Shown: positions 1 through 7,429 of the stretch, piece after piece
Layout: each line of letters begins with the position of its first letter
Position numbering within the stretch: position 1 is the stretch's first letter
DNA from: Pseudomonadota bacterium
GTDB lineage: Bacteria; Myxococcota_A; Polyangia; Polyangiales; Polyangiaceae
NCBI GenBank assembly: GCA_023428245.1
Contig: JAEYYX010000034.1
Span: 1 to 15,172, forward strand
Direction: 5' to 3'
Length of the DNA stretch: 15,172 bases
Translations under genes and position numbers: made by a program
The notes under the pieces: model-generated
What the model saw: only the letters and a program-made list of their open reading frames with translations
Databases searched by the model: none
Told to the model about the DNA's origin: nothing

Positions 1-24
1 GCCTCGCTCTGTCTACCTTAGGCC

Positions 25-2271
25 TCAGTGCACAGCACCGGTCAGCCAAGCAAAGGCCGGAACCAGCACCTCTTCCGGCGTCGACCCACCTTGCACGACC
101 TCCTCGGAAGTCCCCGCCGCGTTCGCATCGAGACGGAACCCGTGGTCCCCGAACACAACCACCATCGTCTTCGGCGGCTGCTTCTGGAAGAAGTCGATGA
201 TGGCGTCCGCCGTGCGATCGGCGATGCTGGGCAGCCGATCGATGACGGGCTCGCCGACTTCGCGGAGCGCATCTTCGACGACGTCGAGCTTGTAGATCTC
301 GAGTTGACCCGTGCGGACACGCCGGGGCGTCATCGCCGCTCGGCCCCGCGCAACGAGCGCAGGAGGCTCATCCGTCTCGCCCGTCTCCTTGAGCCCAGCC
401 GCACCCTTTCCGAGAAGCTCGAGCTGGTACGAGGTACAAGTCGGGAGCGCGGACCAGAGCAAGAATCGCTCGGTGAGCGCGGCGTCCGCGCGCGCCTTGA
501 GGCGATCTTGAACCAAGAGGCCAAGATCGAAGCGAAGAGCATCGACGAGCAGAAGCTGCACCCGGCGCGCGCCCTGGAGACGGCCGAGGCGATGGGCCAT
601 ATCAGGCACATCGAGGACCATCGTGGGCCGCTTGCCCCTCACCCGGAGCGCGTCGAAGGCCTCCGAGTAACTCTGCGCGAAGGACTCTTGCCAACCGCGG
701 AGCGCAACATCCGCGCTCTCATCAGCAATCCCGAGCCGACGCGCTTCAGCGAGCCGCGTATAATCAGTGACAAACATCCGCTCGATGACCGAGAGCGGCT
801 TCGGCCCCCGCGCAGCGTCGAGATTTTTTACCCAGGTCCGCCACTCGCGCGAGGCGAGCTCGAAGAAGGGACCAATCTCGGCTTGAGCCGGCGGAGCCTT
901 GCGCGGCGCGGCTTGAACGGGCGCGCGCTCGGGCGAGAGCTCGGGAGCCGCAAGGGAAGCATCCTCGGGCGCGGCCGTAAATTTCGGGATCACCGCGACT
1001 GGGAGCTCGCTCGGGACGTCCGGGGCAGCGGGCAGAGTGGCACGCTCATTTTCGAGCTCCTGCTCGCTGACCGGGGCGCTGACCTGAGGGGCTTCTTCGA
1101 AGGAGGCCGCGATCTGCTTGGTGGGCAGTGGCGTCGGTGAGGGCTCGAGAGCCGGTGCCGCCTCGAAGCTCGATGCTGGCTCGAAAGTCGGTGCGGGCGC
1201 GGGCTCGAAAGAGGACTCTTCCTCGAGCGCGCGCAAGAAGCTCTCGCGCTCGAGGCGGCTCGTCGGCAGCGGCGACTCCGCCTCTCCCGGATCGCGAGTG
1301 CTCGCGGAGAGAAAGTCGGAAGAAGAGAAAGGAGCGACCTTCTTCGGGGGAGACGTGCGGCTGATTTCGAGGGAGACATGAGGCGTCTCACGGCTGCTCG
1401 GGGGAACCGGAGAGTCTAGCAGGTCCTCCAGGTGTTCCTCGCCCGAAAGCACAACCCCATCTACGTCCGTGTCCGCCTCGAGAGCGGGAGCTTCAAAGAG
1501 CGACGGCTGCACGGCCGCGAGCTCTCGCTCTTCCACGACTCCAGGCTGAACGCTCTCGGAGATCCCGAGGGCGCGGTCGAGGGCGCGGAACTCGTCCCCT
1601 TCCCAAACGGTCGCCAGAGTTCCCTGGAGAGAAGTGTCGGTGACGCTCGGAGGCAGCGAAGAGAGCTCCATGGCCTCGGAGCTCTCCGCCATTGCGACGG
1701 ACGGCGCCCGCGGCGAAACCGGAAGCTTCTGGTCGAACAGGCTCTCGAAGAGCACAGGAGCCGGGTAGACGCGCAGAAGCGAGTTTTTCTCGTGAATGAG
1801 CAAACGGACGGGGCGATCTGCAGTCGCCGCCAGCCACCAGCGGAGCACACTCGAGTCATCCGCGTCGAGGACACGGCCGAGATTCGTGATGCCCTCGAGG
1901 TCCGGGATCGTGAGCGCGAGGCCCGTCATGTTGAGGAGCCGGGCGCGGTAGAGTTGATCCGCGAGAGATCCGTCGAGACCCGTCGAAGCCTGAATCCCTG
2001 GAGCCAAAGCGCCGCGCTGCTCGAGCTCGTTTTCGATCGACTCCTCGATATAGAGCCCAAGTCGTCCTCGATAGTGGGCGCCGGGGGGCAGAAGCTGCAC
2101 GCAGAGGTATCCCTTCGCGGCGGCCACAGCATTCAGGGCAGTCAGGGCTTCCTCATGAGCGAGGGTCACGGGCGGCTCCTGCCAACCAAGCTGCTCCCAG
2201 GAGAGCTGGCCGTGTGCAGGGCCAGAAACCGGGCCGGCTGCCGGCGAAAGGGCGGTTTCGAGGGCGTTCAT
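25..2271 (-). CDS. Orphan PglZ-domain protein (alkaline phosphatase superfamily fold) with long disordered linker
   Basis: The 748-residue protein has three parts. Residues 1-185 are a compact N-terminal region that I do not recognise. Residues about 190-470 are Pro-, Glu-, Ser- and Ala-rich and look disordered. Residues about 475-748 are a PglZ-like domain. The domain call rests on the first metal-binding strand LLLVDALRFDL (Asp577, Arg580, Asp582) and the C-terminal VVVFGDHGFR (Asp709, His710), which are the two hallmark motifs of PglZ/alkaline-phosphatase-like proteins. There is no signal peptide or membrane helix, so it should be cytoplasmic. PglZ proteins of BREX phage defence and the PorX response regulator share this domain, and some act as phosphodiesterases. 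Neither BREX genes nor a receiver domain are present, so the role is unknown. The ATG is preceded by a G-rich stretch (GGGGGGAC). It lies 116 bases downstream of the GH8 gene on the same strand and may be cotranscribed with it. Confidence 0.85.
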   Translation of the reverse strand: MNALETALSPAAGPVSGPAHGQLSWEQLGWQEPPVTLAHEEALTALNAVAAAKGYLCVQLLPPGAHYRGRLGLYIEESIENELEQRGALAPGIQASTGLDGSLADQLYRARLLNMTGLALTIPDLEGITNLGRVLDADDSSVLRWWLAATADRPVRLLIHEKNSLLRVYPAPVLFESLFDQKLPVSPRAPSVAMAESSEAMELSSLPPSVTDTSLQGTLATVWEGDEFRALDRALGISESVQPGVVEERELAAVQPSLFEAPALEADTDVDGVVLSGEEHLEDLLDSPVPPSSRETPHVSLEISRTSPPKKVAPFSSSDFLSASTRDPGEAESPLPTSRLERESFLRALEEESSFEPAPAPTFEPASSFEAAPALEPSPTPLPTKQIAASFEEAPQVSAPVSEQELENERATLPAAPDVPSELPVAVIPKFTAAPEDASLAAPELSPERAPVQAAPRKAPPAQAEIGPFFELASREWRTWVKNLDAARGPKPLSVIERMFVTDYTRLAEARRLGIADESADVALRGWQESFAQSYSEAFDALRVRGKRPTMVLDVPDMAHRLGRLQGARRVQLLLVDALRFDLGLLVQDRLKARADAALTERFLLWSALPTCTSYQLELLGKGAAGLKETGETDEPPALVARGRAAMTPRRVRTGQLEIYKLDVVEDALREVGEPVIDRLPSIADRTADAIIDFFQKQPPKTMVVVFGDHGFRLDANAAGTSEEVVQGGSTPEEVLVPAFAWLTGAVH

Positions 2272-2387
2272 AGTCCCCCCATGTCAGAGCCGCTCACGGA
2301 GGGCCAAGTTTCCGTAAGTCCGGGGCCGGGGCCGGGGCGCCGAGTCCTTGGTCCTCCCCCGCTCGGTCTCCCGGGGGGCCGTCCGGC
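2272..2387. other. GC-rich spacer with three CGGGGC repeats
   Basis: The spacer between the GH8 and PglZ genes holds three perfect tandem CGGGGC units at 2321-2338, giving three G4 runs, and a G6 run at about 2373-2378. The plus strand could form a G-quadruplex. I see no clear intrinsic terminator with a T-tract. This leaves open whether the two minus-strand genes are cotranscribed. Confidence 0.5.
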
Positions 2388-3806
2388 TCAGTCGACGAGG
2401 TCCGGGTTCCACATGTTGCCCGACATCGCGAGCAAATAGAGGTTCCCAAGATAGCCGCTGTACCAGAAGTCGTCTCGGAGCTTCACGGACTCGGTCACAA
2501 AGTCATCCAGGACGGTCTGGGTGTTCGCGGCCGCGCACACAGCGAGGCTCCCGACCACGGCCAGGTTGTGGTTCCGGCCCGGGCTCGAACCATCGAGCTG
2601 GTATTCATCCTTTAGGTTCGCCACTCCAACCCCGTGAGCCCAGGTAGTGATCTTTTTGCACCAAGCCTCCGCCTTTTCGTTTCCGTTCCAGAGGAAGTCG
2701 AGCGCGTGTTTGTAAGGGGTCCGGATCGCGTCGAAGCTGTAGTAGCCCTTTCGCTCTCCCGCGCCTGCCGTGCCGCTCGTCGATTGCCAATCAGGAACGA
2801 GGCCCGTCGTCGGGTGCGCCCCGTTGTCCCGGATCACGTGACTGTCGTCGGCGAGCTTTCGCCAAGCATCGTCGCCGCTGAACTCAGCAAAGTAACGGAA
2901 GAAGGCCGGCGAATAATAGGAGATATCCGTCTCCTGACAGCCGCCCCAGGGATTGCCCCCTGAACAGCCCGGATACAGCGTGGAAGTTCCGCCACAATCC
3001 AGAACCATACGTTTGAGATTTGTGATGACGGCACGGGCCTTTTCATCGTAGCCCTGATCGGGCCACTGCCAATGAGCCACGATCAGACCCGATGCGACGT
3101 CGATATCTCCGTCGGTCGCCGAACCCTGATCTTCGAAGCCCTGGCAGTTGTTCTTCCAGCCCATGAGCCCGCAGCCCTGGCTCGTCAGCTTCGCCTCGTA
3201 GTACCCCTGGAGCTTATCGACGACTTCGCGGTCACCCATGTACGCCGCCGCGATCATCGCGAAGCCCTGCGCCTCCACGAGCGAAGTGCTGAGCGGATCG
3301 GCGCCCGGCCGCAGGTTCCCGTTGCATTCTTGCAGGTACTTTTGGCTCCAGTTATCGTACCATTTCTTGACGTGGTCGCTCGAGATCTTGGTCGACTTCA
3401 GACCATGGGGATAGGTCACGTTCTGAGGGAACGGGTACTTCTCACCTTGCCACGGCATGGGCGGACCACCGCCGCTGCCCGGCGCTCCGCCGGTCGTCTG
3501 CGCTCCACCTCCGCCATTCTGTCCCGCGCCGCTGCCGTTCGGCGCTCCAGCTGTCGAGCCGCCACCGCCACCGGTATTGCCCGTAGCGCCGCTCCCCGCG
3601 CCACCTGAGTTCCCCGCTCCACCCGAGTTCCCTGAGTTCCCCGCGCCACCTGTTCCACCGAAGGAGCCGCCACCGCTCGGGCCGCCACTGATCCCCGGCG
3701 CTCCGCCCGTTTCTGAACTATCAGGCCCGCCTCCGGTCGGAGACCCACAAGCGAAAGCAAGGAAAAGGATCGACAAACTCGAAGCGAGCAACCGTAAGTT
3801 CTTCAT
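2388..3806 (-). CDS. Lipoprotein glycoside hydrolase family 8 (endoglucanase/chitosanase/xylanase type)
   Basis: This 472-residue protein is predicted to be a secreted, lipid-anchored endo-acting glycosidase that cuts beta-1,4-linked polysaccharide by inversion. A signal peptide ends in the lipobox LAFAC with Cys20. Residues 21-115 are a Gly/Ser/Asn linker with GGAGNSGG-like units, a style common in myxobacterial lipoproteins. The catalytic domain spans about 120-472. GH8 signatures visible are SLVEAQGFAM (Glu178, expected acid), SATDGDIDVA (Asp232/Asp234, substrate-binding region) and YYSFDAIRTP (Asp359, expected base). Three Cys-rich loops (Cys161, 212, 221, 271, 281, 290) could give disulfides. 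The substrate (cellulose, xylan, chitosan) cannot be told from sequence. The start ATG has GAGGAG two bases upstream. An alpha/alpha6-barrel family of similar fold is possible, but the three motifs fit GH8 best. Confidence 0.88.
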   Translation of the reverse strand: MKNLRLLASSLSILFLAFACGSPTGGGPDSSETGGAPGISGGPSGGGSFGGTGGAGNSGNSGGAGNSGGAGSGATGNTGGGGGSTAGAPNGSGAGQNGGGGAQTTGGAPGSGGGPPMPWQGEKYPFPQNVTYPHGLKSTKISSDHVKKWYDNWSQKYLQECNGNLRPGADPLSTSLVEAQGFAMIAAAYMGDREVVDKLQGYYEAKLTSQGCGLMGWKNNCQGFEDQGSATDGDIDVASGLIVAHWQWPDQGYDEKARAVITNLKRMVLDCGGTSTLYPGCSGGNPWGGCQETDISYYSPAFFRYFAEFSGDDAWRKLADDSHVIRDNGAHPTTGLVPDWQSTSGTAGAGERKGYYSFDAIRTPYKHALDFLWNGNEKAEAWCKKITTWAHGVGVANLKDEYQLDGSSPGRNHNLAVVGSLAVCAAANTQTVLDDFVTESVKLRDDFWYSGYLGNLYLLAMSGNMWNPDLVD

Positions 3807-4168
3807 GACTCCTCAGGGCGCCGGGCCCCACGCGAATCTCGCGAGGCGACGCATAATGTAAAGATCGTAGCACCAAGCAGCGGCGCGTCGTCACTAAACG
3901 GACATCTCCCCAAGGTAGTGTCCGCAGGGCCGCCGATGATTCACGAAAAAAGCGGAAAGGCGCCCGAGATTTCGAAAGCAGGCGTCGCTGATTCCCGACG
4001 CTTCCTGCGTCGCGCCTCGAGGGACCGCTCCGGTACGCGACCCGGGCGAGCGCTCCGGGGACCACTGCTCCGGGAGCCGTGCCCTGAGCGCTCTGCCCCG
4101 TTCCCCCAAGGAAATGGCTGCGCCAGAGCGCCGTCGACTTTCGTCCGTCTTTTTCTAGGGTGCGCGCC
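3807..4168. promoter_or_regulatory. Divergent intergenic region with alternating hairpin arms and GCTCCGG repeats
   Basis: These 362 bases separate the minus-strand GH8 gene from the plus-strand glycosyltransferase. I see no gene in them. On the GH8 side, CGCGA-ATC-TCGCG (3831-3843) forms a small hairpin in the leader. On the other side the arms GCGTCG (3982-3987), CGACGC (3996-4001) and GCGTCG (4007-4012) can pair two ways. The 8-base palindrome GAGCGCTC occurs twice (4048-4055, 4086-4093), and GCTCCGG three times (4027-4033, 4052-4058, 4067-4073). I could not pick convincing -35/-10 boxes. Confidence 0.45.
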
Positions 4169-4879
4169 ATGAGCAGTTCCCCCGTCATCCTTTCCGTCAT
4201 CATCCCCGTGTACAACGAGGTGAAGACGATCCGCGAAGTCGTCGAGACCGTGCGCGGCGTGGAGATCCCCGGGGTCCGAATCGAAATTGTCGTCGTCGAC
4301 GATGGCTCGACGGACGGGACCATCGAGATCTGTGAGAAGGAGCTCGCCCCGAAGATCGACATCTTCGCCAAACAACCGAAAAATGGCGGGAAGGGCGCGG
4401 CCATCCGTCGCGGCCTCAAGGAAGCAACAGGTAGCCTCGTCATCATTCAAGACGCCGATCTCGAATATTCGCCGAGCGAGTACCCGAAACTTCTGGCGCC
4501 GATCCTCGCGGGAAAAGCAGACGTCGTGCTCGGGTCGCGCTTCGCCGGCTCCGACACTCATCGCGTCGTGTATTTCTGGCACATGGTCGGGAACCGCTTC
4601 TTGACCTTGCTCTCGAACGTGATGACGGACCTGAACCTGACGGACATGGAGTGCGGGTACAAGGTCTTCAAGAAGGAGTACCTCGACCAAATCACGCTGA
4701 CGGAGAACGGGTTCGGCTTCGAACCCGAAGTCGTCGCCAAGCTCGCGAAGCTGAAGTGCCGTATTTACGAGGTCGGCGTCTCCTACTACGGGCGCACGTA
4801 CGCCGAAGGGAAGAAGATCGGCGTGAAAGACGGCTTCCGGGCCATCTACGCGATCGCTAAGCACAACCTCCTCGGCTGA
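4169..4879 (+). CDS. Family 2 glycosyltransferase, dolichyl/polyprenyl-phosphate sugar synthase type
   Basis: The 236-residue protein is a GT-A fold glycosyltransferase that probably transfers a sugar from a nucleotide donor to a polyprenyl phosphate on the cytoplasmic face. Visible GT2 features are SVIIPVYNE (9-17), VVVDDGSTDGT with Asp44/Asp45, NGGKGAAIRRG (72-82), the metal-binding QDADLEY (Asp95, Asp97), GSRFAG (122-127), ECGYKVFKK and GFGFEPEV (181-188), and RTYAEGKKI (209-217). It has the length of the soluble DPM1-like group and no C-terminal membrane helices, unlike the longer GtrB/ArnC types. A GTG at 4160 would add three residues, but AGGG at 4157-4160 sits eight bases before the ATG at 4169, so I chose the ATG. 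sfsA follows after 5 bases, so they are probably one transcript. Confidence 0.9.
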   Translation: MSSSPVILSVIIPVYNEVKTIREVVETVRGVEIPGVRIEIVVVDDGSTDGTIEICEKELAPKIDIFAKQPKNGGKGAAIRRGLKEATGSLVIIQDADLEYSPSEYPKLLAPILAGKADVVLGSRFAGSDTHRVVYFWHMVGNRFLTLLSNVMTDLNLTDMECGYKVFKKEYLDQITLTENGFGFEPEVVAKLAKLKCRIYEVGVSYYGRTYAEGKKIGVKDGFRAIYAIAKHNLLG

Positions 4880-4884
4880 GCGCT

Positions 4885-5583
4885 GTGCTTTTTCGCGCCC
4901 CCCTTGTCCAAGGAACGGTCGTTCGTCGTTATCAGCGCTTCTTCGTCGACGTAGCGCTCGATGACGGCCCGACTGTCACCGCCCACTGCGCAAACACCGG
5001 CTCGATGAAGACCTGTCTCGAGCCAGGGACGCGCGCTTGGCTCAGCGAAGCGCGCCCAGGGCGCAAGCTCCTCTACACATGGGAAGTGGCCGAACACGCC
5101 GGCACGCGCATCTACGTGAACCCCGCAGGGGCGAATCACCTCGTCGCCGAAGCGGTCACGAAAGGCTCCATTGCCGAGCTCTGGGGGTATTCGACGCTGC
5201 GCCGGGAGGTCAAGTACGGCACCGGAAGCCGGATCGATCTACTCCTCGAAGGCGATCAAGGGCGAGCCTTCGTCGAAGTGAAGAACGTCACCCTGCTCGT
5301 CGGCCCGGGACGCGCAGCCTTCCCCGATGCCGTCACCGAACGCGGCCGGAAGCATATCGAAGAGCTAATCCTCGTCACGAAGGCGGGCGCCCGCGGCGTC
5401 CTCGTCTTTTGCGTCGCGCGGACGGACGTGCGCTCTTTCGAGCCCGCCGATGCCATCGATCCTGGCTACGGAGCGGCGCTCCGCCGCGCTCACGCCGCCG
5501 GCGTCGAGATCCTCGCCTACGGCGTCGACATCAACGAACAGGAAATCCGGCTCACGGAGCGCTTGCCCATCGAAATGCGGTGA
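4885..5583 (+). CDS. sfsA: SfsA, sugar fermentation stimulation protein / DNA-RNA nuclease homolog
   Basis: This 232-residue protein has the full length of the SfsA family. E. coli SfsA was first described as affecting maltose gene expression and the family is now annotated as DNA/RNA nuclease-like. It contains an OB-fold N-terminus with AHCANTGSM (33-41) and a PD-(D/E)XK-like core: SRIDLLL with Asp118, then EVKNVTL with Glu131 and Lys133. These are followed by the family signature FPDAVTERGRKH (146-157). The start is a GTG five bases after the glycosyltransferase stop with no clear ribosome binding site, which suggests translational coupling. The functional link between the two genes is not obvious from known biology. 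No membrane segment or signal peptide is present. Confidence 0.95.
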   Translation: MLFRAPLVQGTVVRRYQRFFVDVALDDGPTVTAHCANTGSMKTCLEPGTRAWLSEARPGRKLLYTWEVAEHAGTRIYVNPAGANHLVAEAVTKGSIAELWGYSTLRREVKYGTGSRIDLLLEGDQGRAFVEVKNVTLLVGPGRAAFPDAVTERGRKHIEELILVTKAGARGVLVFCVARTDVRSFEPADAIDPGYGAALRRAHAAGVEILAYGVDINEQEIRLTERLPIEMR

Positions 5584-5587
5584 GCTG

Positions 5588-5716
5588 CCCTGGTTTTGTG
5601 CCATAGTGTGCCAGGGAGTGCGGGACGCGGGGGGCCGCGCAGCACACCCAACCAATTGTTCTTGCAACAAACCAGGTCCGCTGCCCGTTGGCCCGCGTCT
5701 TGCTAATCCGAAGACC
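5588..5716 (+). promoter_or_regulatory. Leader upstream of the Cys-rich lipoprotein with two inverted repeats
   Basis: CCCTGG (5588-5593) can pair with CCAGGG (5611-5616) across a 17-base loop just past the sfsA stop. There is no T-tract after it, so it is at best a weak terminator. TTGTT-CTTGC-AACAA (5656-5670) is a perfect five-base inverted repeat about 46 bases before the lipoprotein ATG and could be an operator or part of the leader. The promoter itself is not recognisable. Confidence 0.35.
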
Positions 5717-6580
5717 ATGACCCGAAAACCGCGCAACCGCTTCGCCCAGCCCTTCCTTATCGGGGCTCTCAGCTCAACGTTCTTGGGCGCCTGTGTTTCC
5801 CAGGATCGCCCAGGGTCCTCGATTGAAGAATGTCCGAAAGCCATCGAGGAGGGCTCGTCCTGTGAAGGGTTTGATGAAGGGCTGACCTGCGAGACGAGCG
5901 AAGATACGTGCGAAGGTTTCCGCTGCGCTCCCACGGGCAAATGGGAACTGGTGGCAAACTCCTGCAATCCGCCCCCGCCGCTCGTCACCGAGTGTCCCGA
6001 GGAACTCCCTGGTGCGGGAACTTCATGCTCCGGCTACCAAAAGAATCTCAGATGCGAGGACCCGTCCAAGAGCTGTCCTCCCATGCCACCGTACACGATC
6101 GCCTGTGGTGAAGACGGCACCTGGGAAGTCGTGCATGGACCGGTCAAGTGCAATCCCCCGCCGCCGCCCATTGCGGAGTGTCCCGAGGAAACCCCCGCCC
6201 TTGGAACCTCCTGCGTGGACTACGAGGTGGGTCTCTCCTGCGATGCCCCGGAATACTCCTGTCACTGGGACCAGTCGAGAGAATCCAAGGTCCGCTGCAA
6301 CGAAGAGCGCCTCTGGGTGCTCACGGACTCGACCACTTGCAATCCCCCGCCGCCCATCACGAAATGCCCCGAGGAGTTGCCAAAAAATGGGAGTTCATGT
6401 GCGACTTATGAGCCGGGTTTGACTTGCCGCGGAGCGAGTTCTCCAGAATGTCCAATCCCAGAGCAATCCGAGTCATTCGAGTGCACTCCGGAAGGCACTT
6501 GGAAGATCACCCCACCTACCTTGAGCTGTAACCCTCCGCCCCCGCCCATGGGCGGCGCCGGAGGTGAATCGCCCCTGTGA
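5717..6580 (+). CDS. Lipoprotein with four tandem six-cysteine repeats
   Basis: I do not recognise a named family. From ATG 5717 the protein has 287 residues. A signal peptide ends at FLGAC with Cys26 as the lipidation site. The rest is four repeats, at residues about 38-91, 92-153, 154-215 and 216-278, each opening with (E/K)CPE or ECPK and closing with CNPPPP. Each repeat has six Cys in the order CP...(S/T)SC...(L)xC...C...C...C-NPPPP, with a GTW/GKW/RLW element before the last Cys, consistent with three disulfides per repeat in an exported protein. The short C-tail is Gly-rich. The open frame continues upstream into sfsA, but only the ATG at 5717 gives a signal peptide. Its stop overlaps the GTG start of the ferritin-like gene (GTGA), so the two are translationally coupled. 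Confidence 0.85.
   Translation: MTRKPRNRFAQPFLIGALSSTFLGACVSQDRPGSSIEECPKAIEEGSSCEGFDEGLTCETSEDTCEGFRCAPTGKWELVANSCNPPPPLVTECPEELPGAGTSCSGYQKNLRCEDPSKSCPPMPPYTIACGEDGTWEVVHGPVKCNPPPPPIAECPEETPALGTSCVDYEVGLSCDAPEYSCHWDQSRESKVRCNEERLWVLTDSTTCNPPPPITKCPEELPKNGSSCATYEPGLTCRGASSPECPIPEQSESFECTPEGTWKITPPTLSCNPPPPPMGGAGGESPL
5828..6550 (+). repeat. Four in-gene repeats of about 162-189 bp
   Basis: Repeat units start at 5828, 5990, 6176 and 6362, each at a codon followed by TGT/TGC and a Pro codon. Three units end in a closely similar CAATCCCCCGCCGCC-like Pro tract. Unit length is 54, 62, 62 and about 63 codons. The units differ between the Cys codons but keep Cys order, so they look like old tandem duplications within one gene, not recent copies. 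Confidence 0.85.
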
Positions 6581-7302
6581 GCGAAGTGACCCTGACCCCT
6601 GAAGAGCGGCGTCTCGTCCAGCGCGAGTGGGCGAGGCGCGTCGAAGCCGAATATCGATCCGCCGCCATTACGCATCACCTCACGCTCTGGCTGCTCAAGC
6701 TCGTGGCGCCCTTCGAGCTCGTCCGAGCGGGGCTTTCGATTGTGGACGACGAGCTCGTCCATTCGGAGATGAGCCACGCCGTCCTCGTCGCAGCTGGCGG
6801 CGGCGGCGTTCCCCCCATGGACCCTGCCACGATTGGCCTGCGTCATCCTCCGGATGAGGGACTCCTCCGCGCTGTGGTCCAGACGAGCGTCGAGACCTTC
6901 TGTCTCGGCGAGACCGTCGCCGTTCGCCTCTTCTCTCGGCTCCGCGCGCCCGCCACCGAACCCGCCGCTCGCGCCGCTCTCGATCGAATCCTCAAAGATG
7001 AGGTGCGCCACAGGGATTTCGGCTGGGCCCTTCTCGAATGGCTCCTGTCGACTCCTCAGAGCGGAGTGGTTCGTGAGCTCGGCGAGGAAATGCTCCCGGA
7101 CATGTTCGCGCGCCTCCGCACCAACTACGCCTACTCCGAGCTCCACAGAGAAGGTTCCCCTTCTCCCGCCCTCGGCGCCTTCGGCTTGATGCCTACGCCG
7201 GACTACGCCGCGGCCCTCGAAGAAACCCTCACCCGCGACTACATCCCGCGCTTCGCCACTCACGACATCGACGCCCGCGCCGCCTGGGAAGCGCGGAAGT
7301 GA
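6577..7302 (+). CDS. Ferritin-like diiron-domain protein
   Basis: The 241-residue, mostly helical protein carries the carboxylate pattern of a ferritin-like four-helix bundle: Glu25 in helix 1 (AEYRSAA), ExxH at Glu59-His62 (DDELVHSE) in helix 2, Glu106 or Glu112 (ETFCLGET) in helix 3, and ExxH at Glu142-His145 (KDEVRHRDFGW) in helix 4. That would bind two metal ions, usually iron, for an oxidase, oxygenase or metal-handling role. No substrate can be named. It has no signal peptide, so it should be cytoplasmic although its coupled neighbour is an exported lipoprotein. The GTG start overlaps the upstream stop by four bases (GTGA). The C-terminal 70 residues beyond the bundle are not recognised. 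Confidence 0.82.
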   Translation: MSEVTLTPEERRLVQREWARRVEAEYRSAAITHHLTLWLLKLVAPFELVRAGLSIVDDELVHSEMSHAVLVAAGGGGVPPMDPATIGLRHPPDEGLLRAVVQTSVETFCLGETVAVRLFSRLRAPATEPAARAALDRILKDEVRHRDFGWALLEWLLSTPQSGVVRELGEEMLPDMFARLRTNYAYSELHREGSPSPALGAFGLMPTPDYAAALEETLTRDYIPRFATHDIDARAAWEARK

Positions 7303-7429
7303 GCCAGGAAGCGCTCCGTCCCCTCGAAATCAAGCAAATACTCCCCGACCATCGGCAAGGTCGCGGAAGGTCTCGACCTCAAGACTTCAGCGGCAGGGCG
7401 CGCTGGAACTTGCTCAACCGAGCGGCCTC

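Noticed and set aside
28..1140. Long plus-strand frame opposite the PglZ gene
   Set aside because: Arg/Glu-rich translation with no recognisable motif. It is the antisense shadow of a GC-rich gene.
25..2271. PglZ as part of a BREX defence system
   Set aside because: No BrxC-like ATPase, PglX-like methyltransferase or BrxL/Lon protease is in the window, and the neighbour is a GH8 lipoprotein. The domain alone does not make a BREX locus.
1432..2439. Plus-strand frame of 335 codons
   Set aside because: It overlaps the PglZ N-terminal half on the opposite strand and has the composition of a shadow frame.
3457..3861. Pro-rich plus-strand frame
   Set aside because: It is the reverse reading of the Gly/Ser linker of the GH8 lipoprotein (GGN codons read as CCN).
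3941..4864. Minus-strand frame opposite the glycosyltransferase
   Set aside because: The plus strand has full GT2 motifs. The minus frame is its mirror, with no domain of its own.
5828..6550. CRISPR-like array
   Set aside because: The repeats are about 186 bp, diverged and in frame within one gene, so they are protein domain repeats. No short direct repeat array is present anywhere in the window.
6406..7263. Minus-strand frame opposite the ferritin-like gene
   Set aside because: The plus frame has the ExxH pattern, a coupled start and good codon use. The other strand has none.
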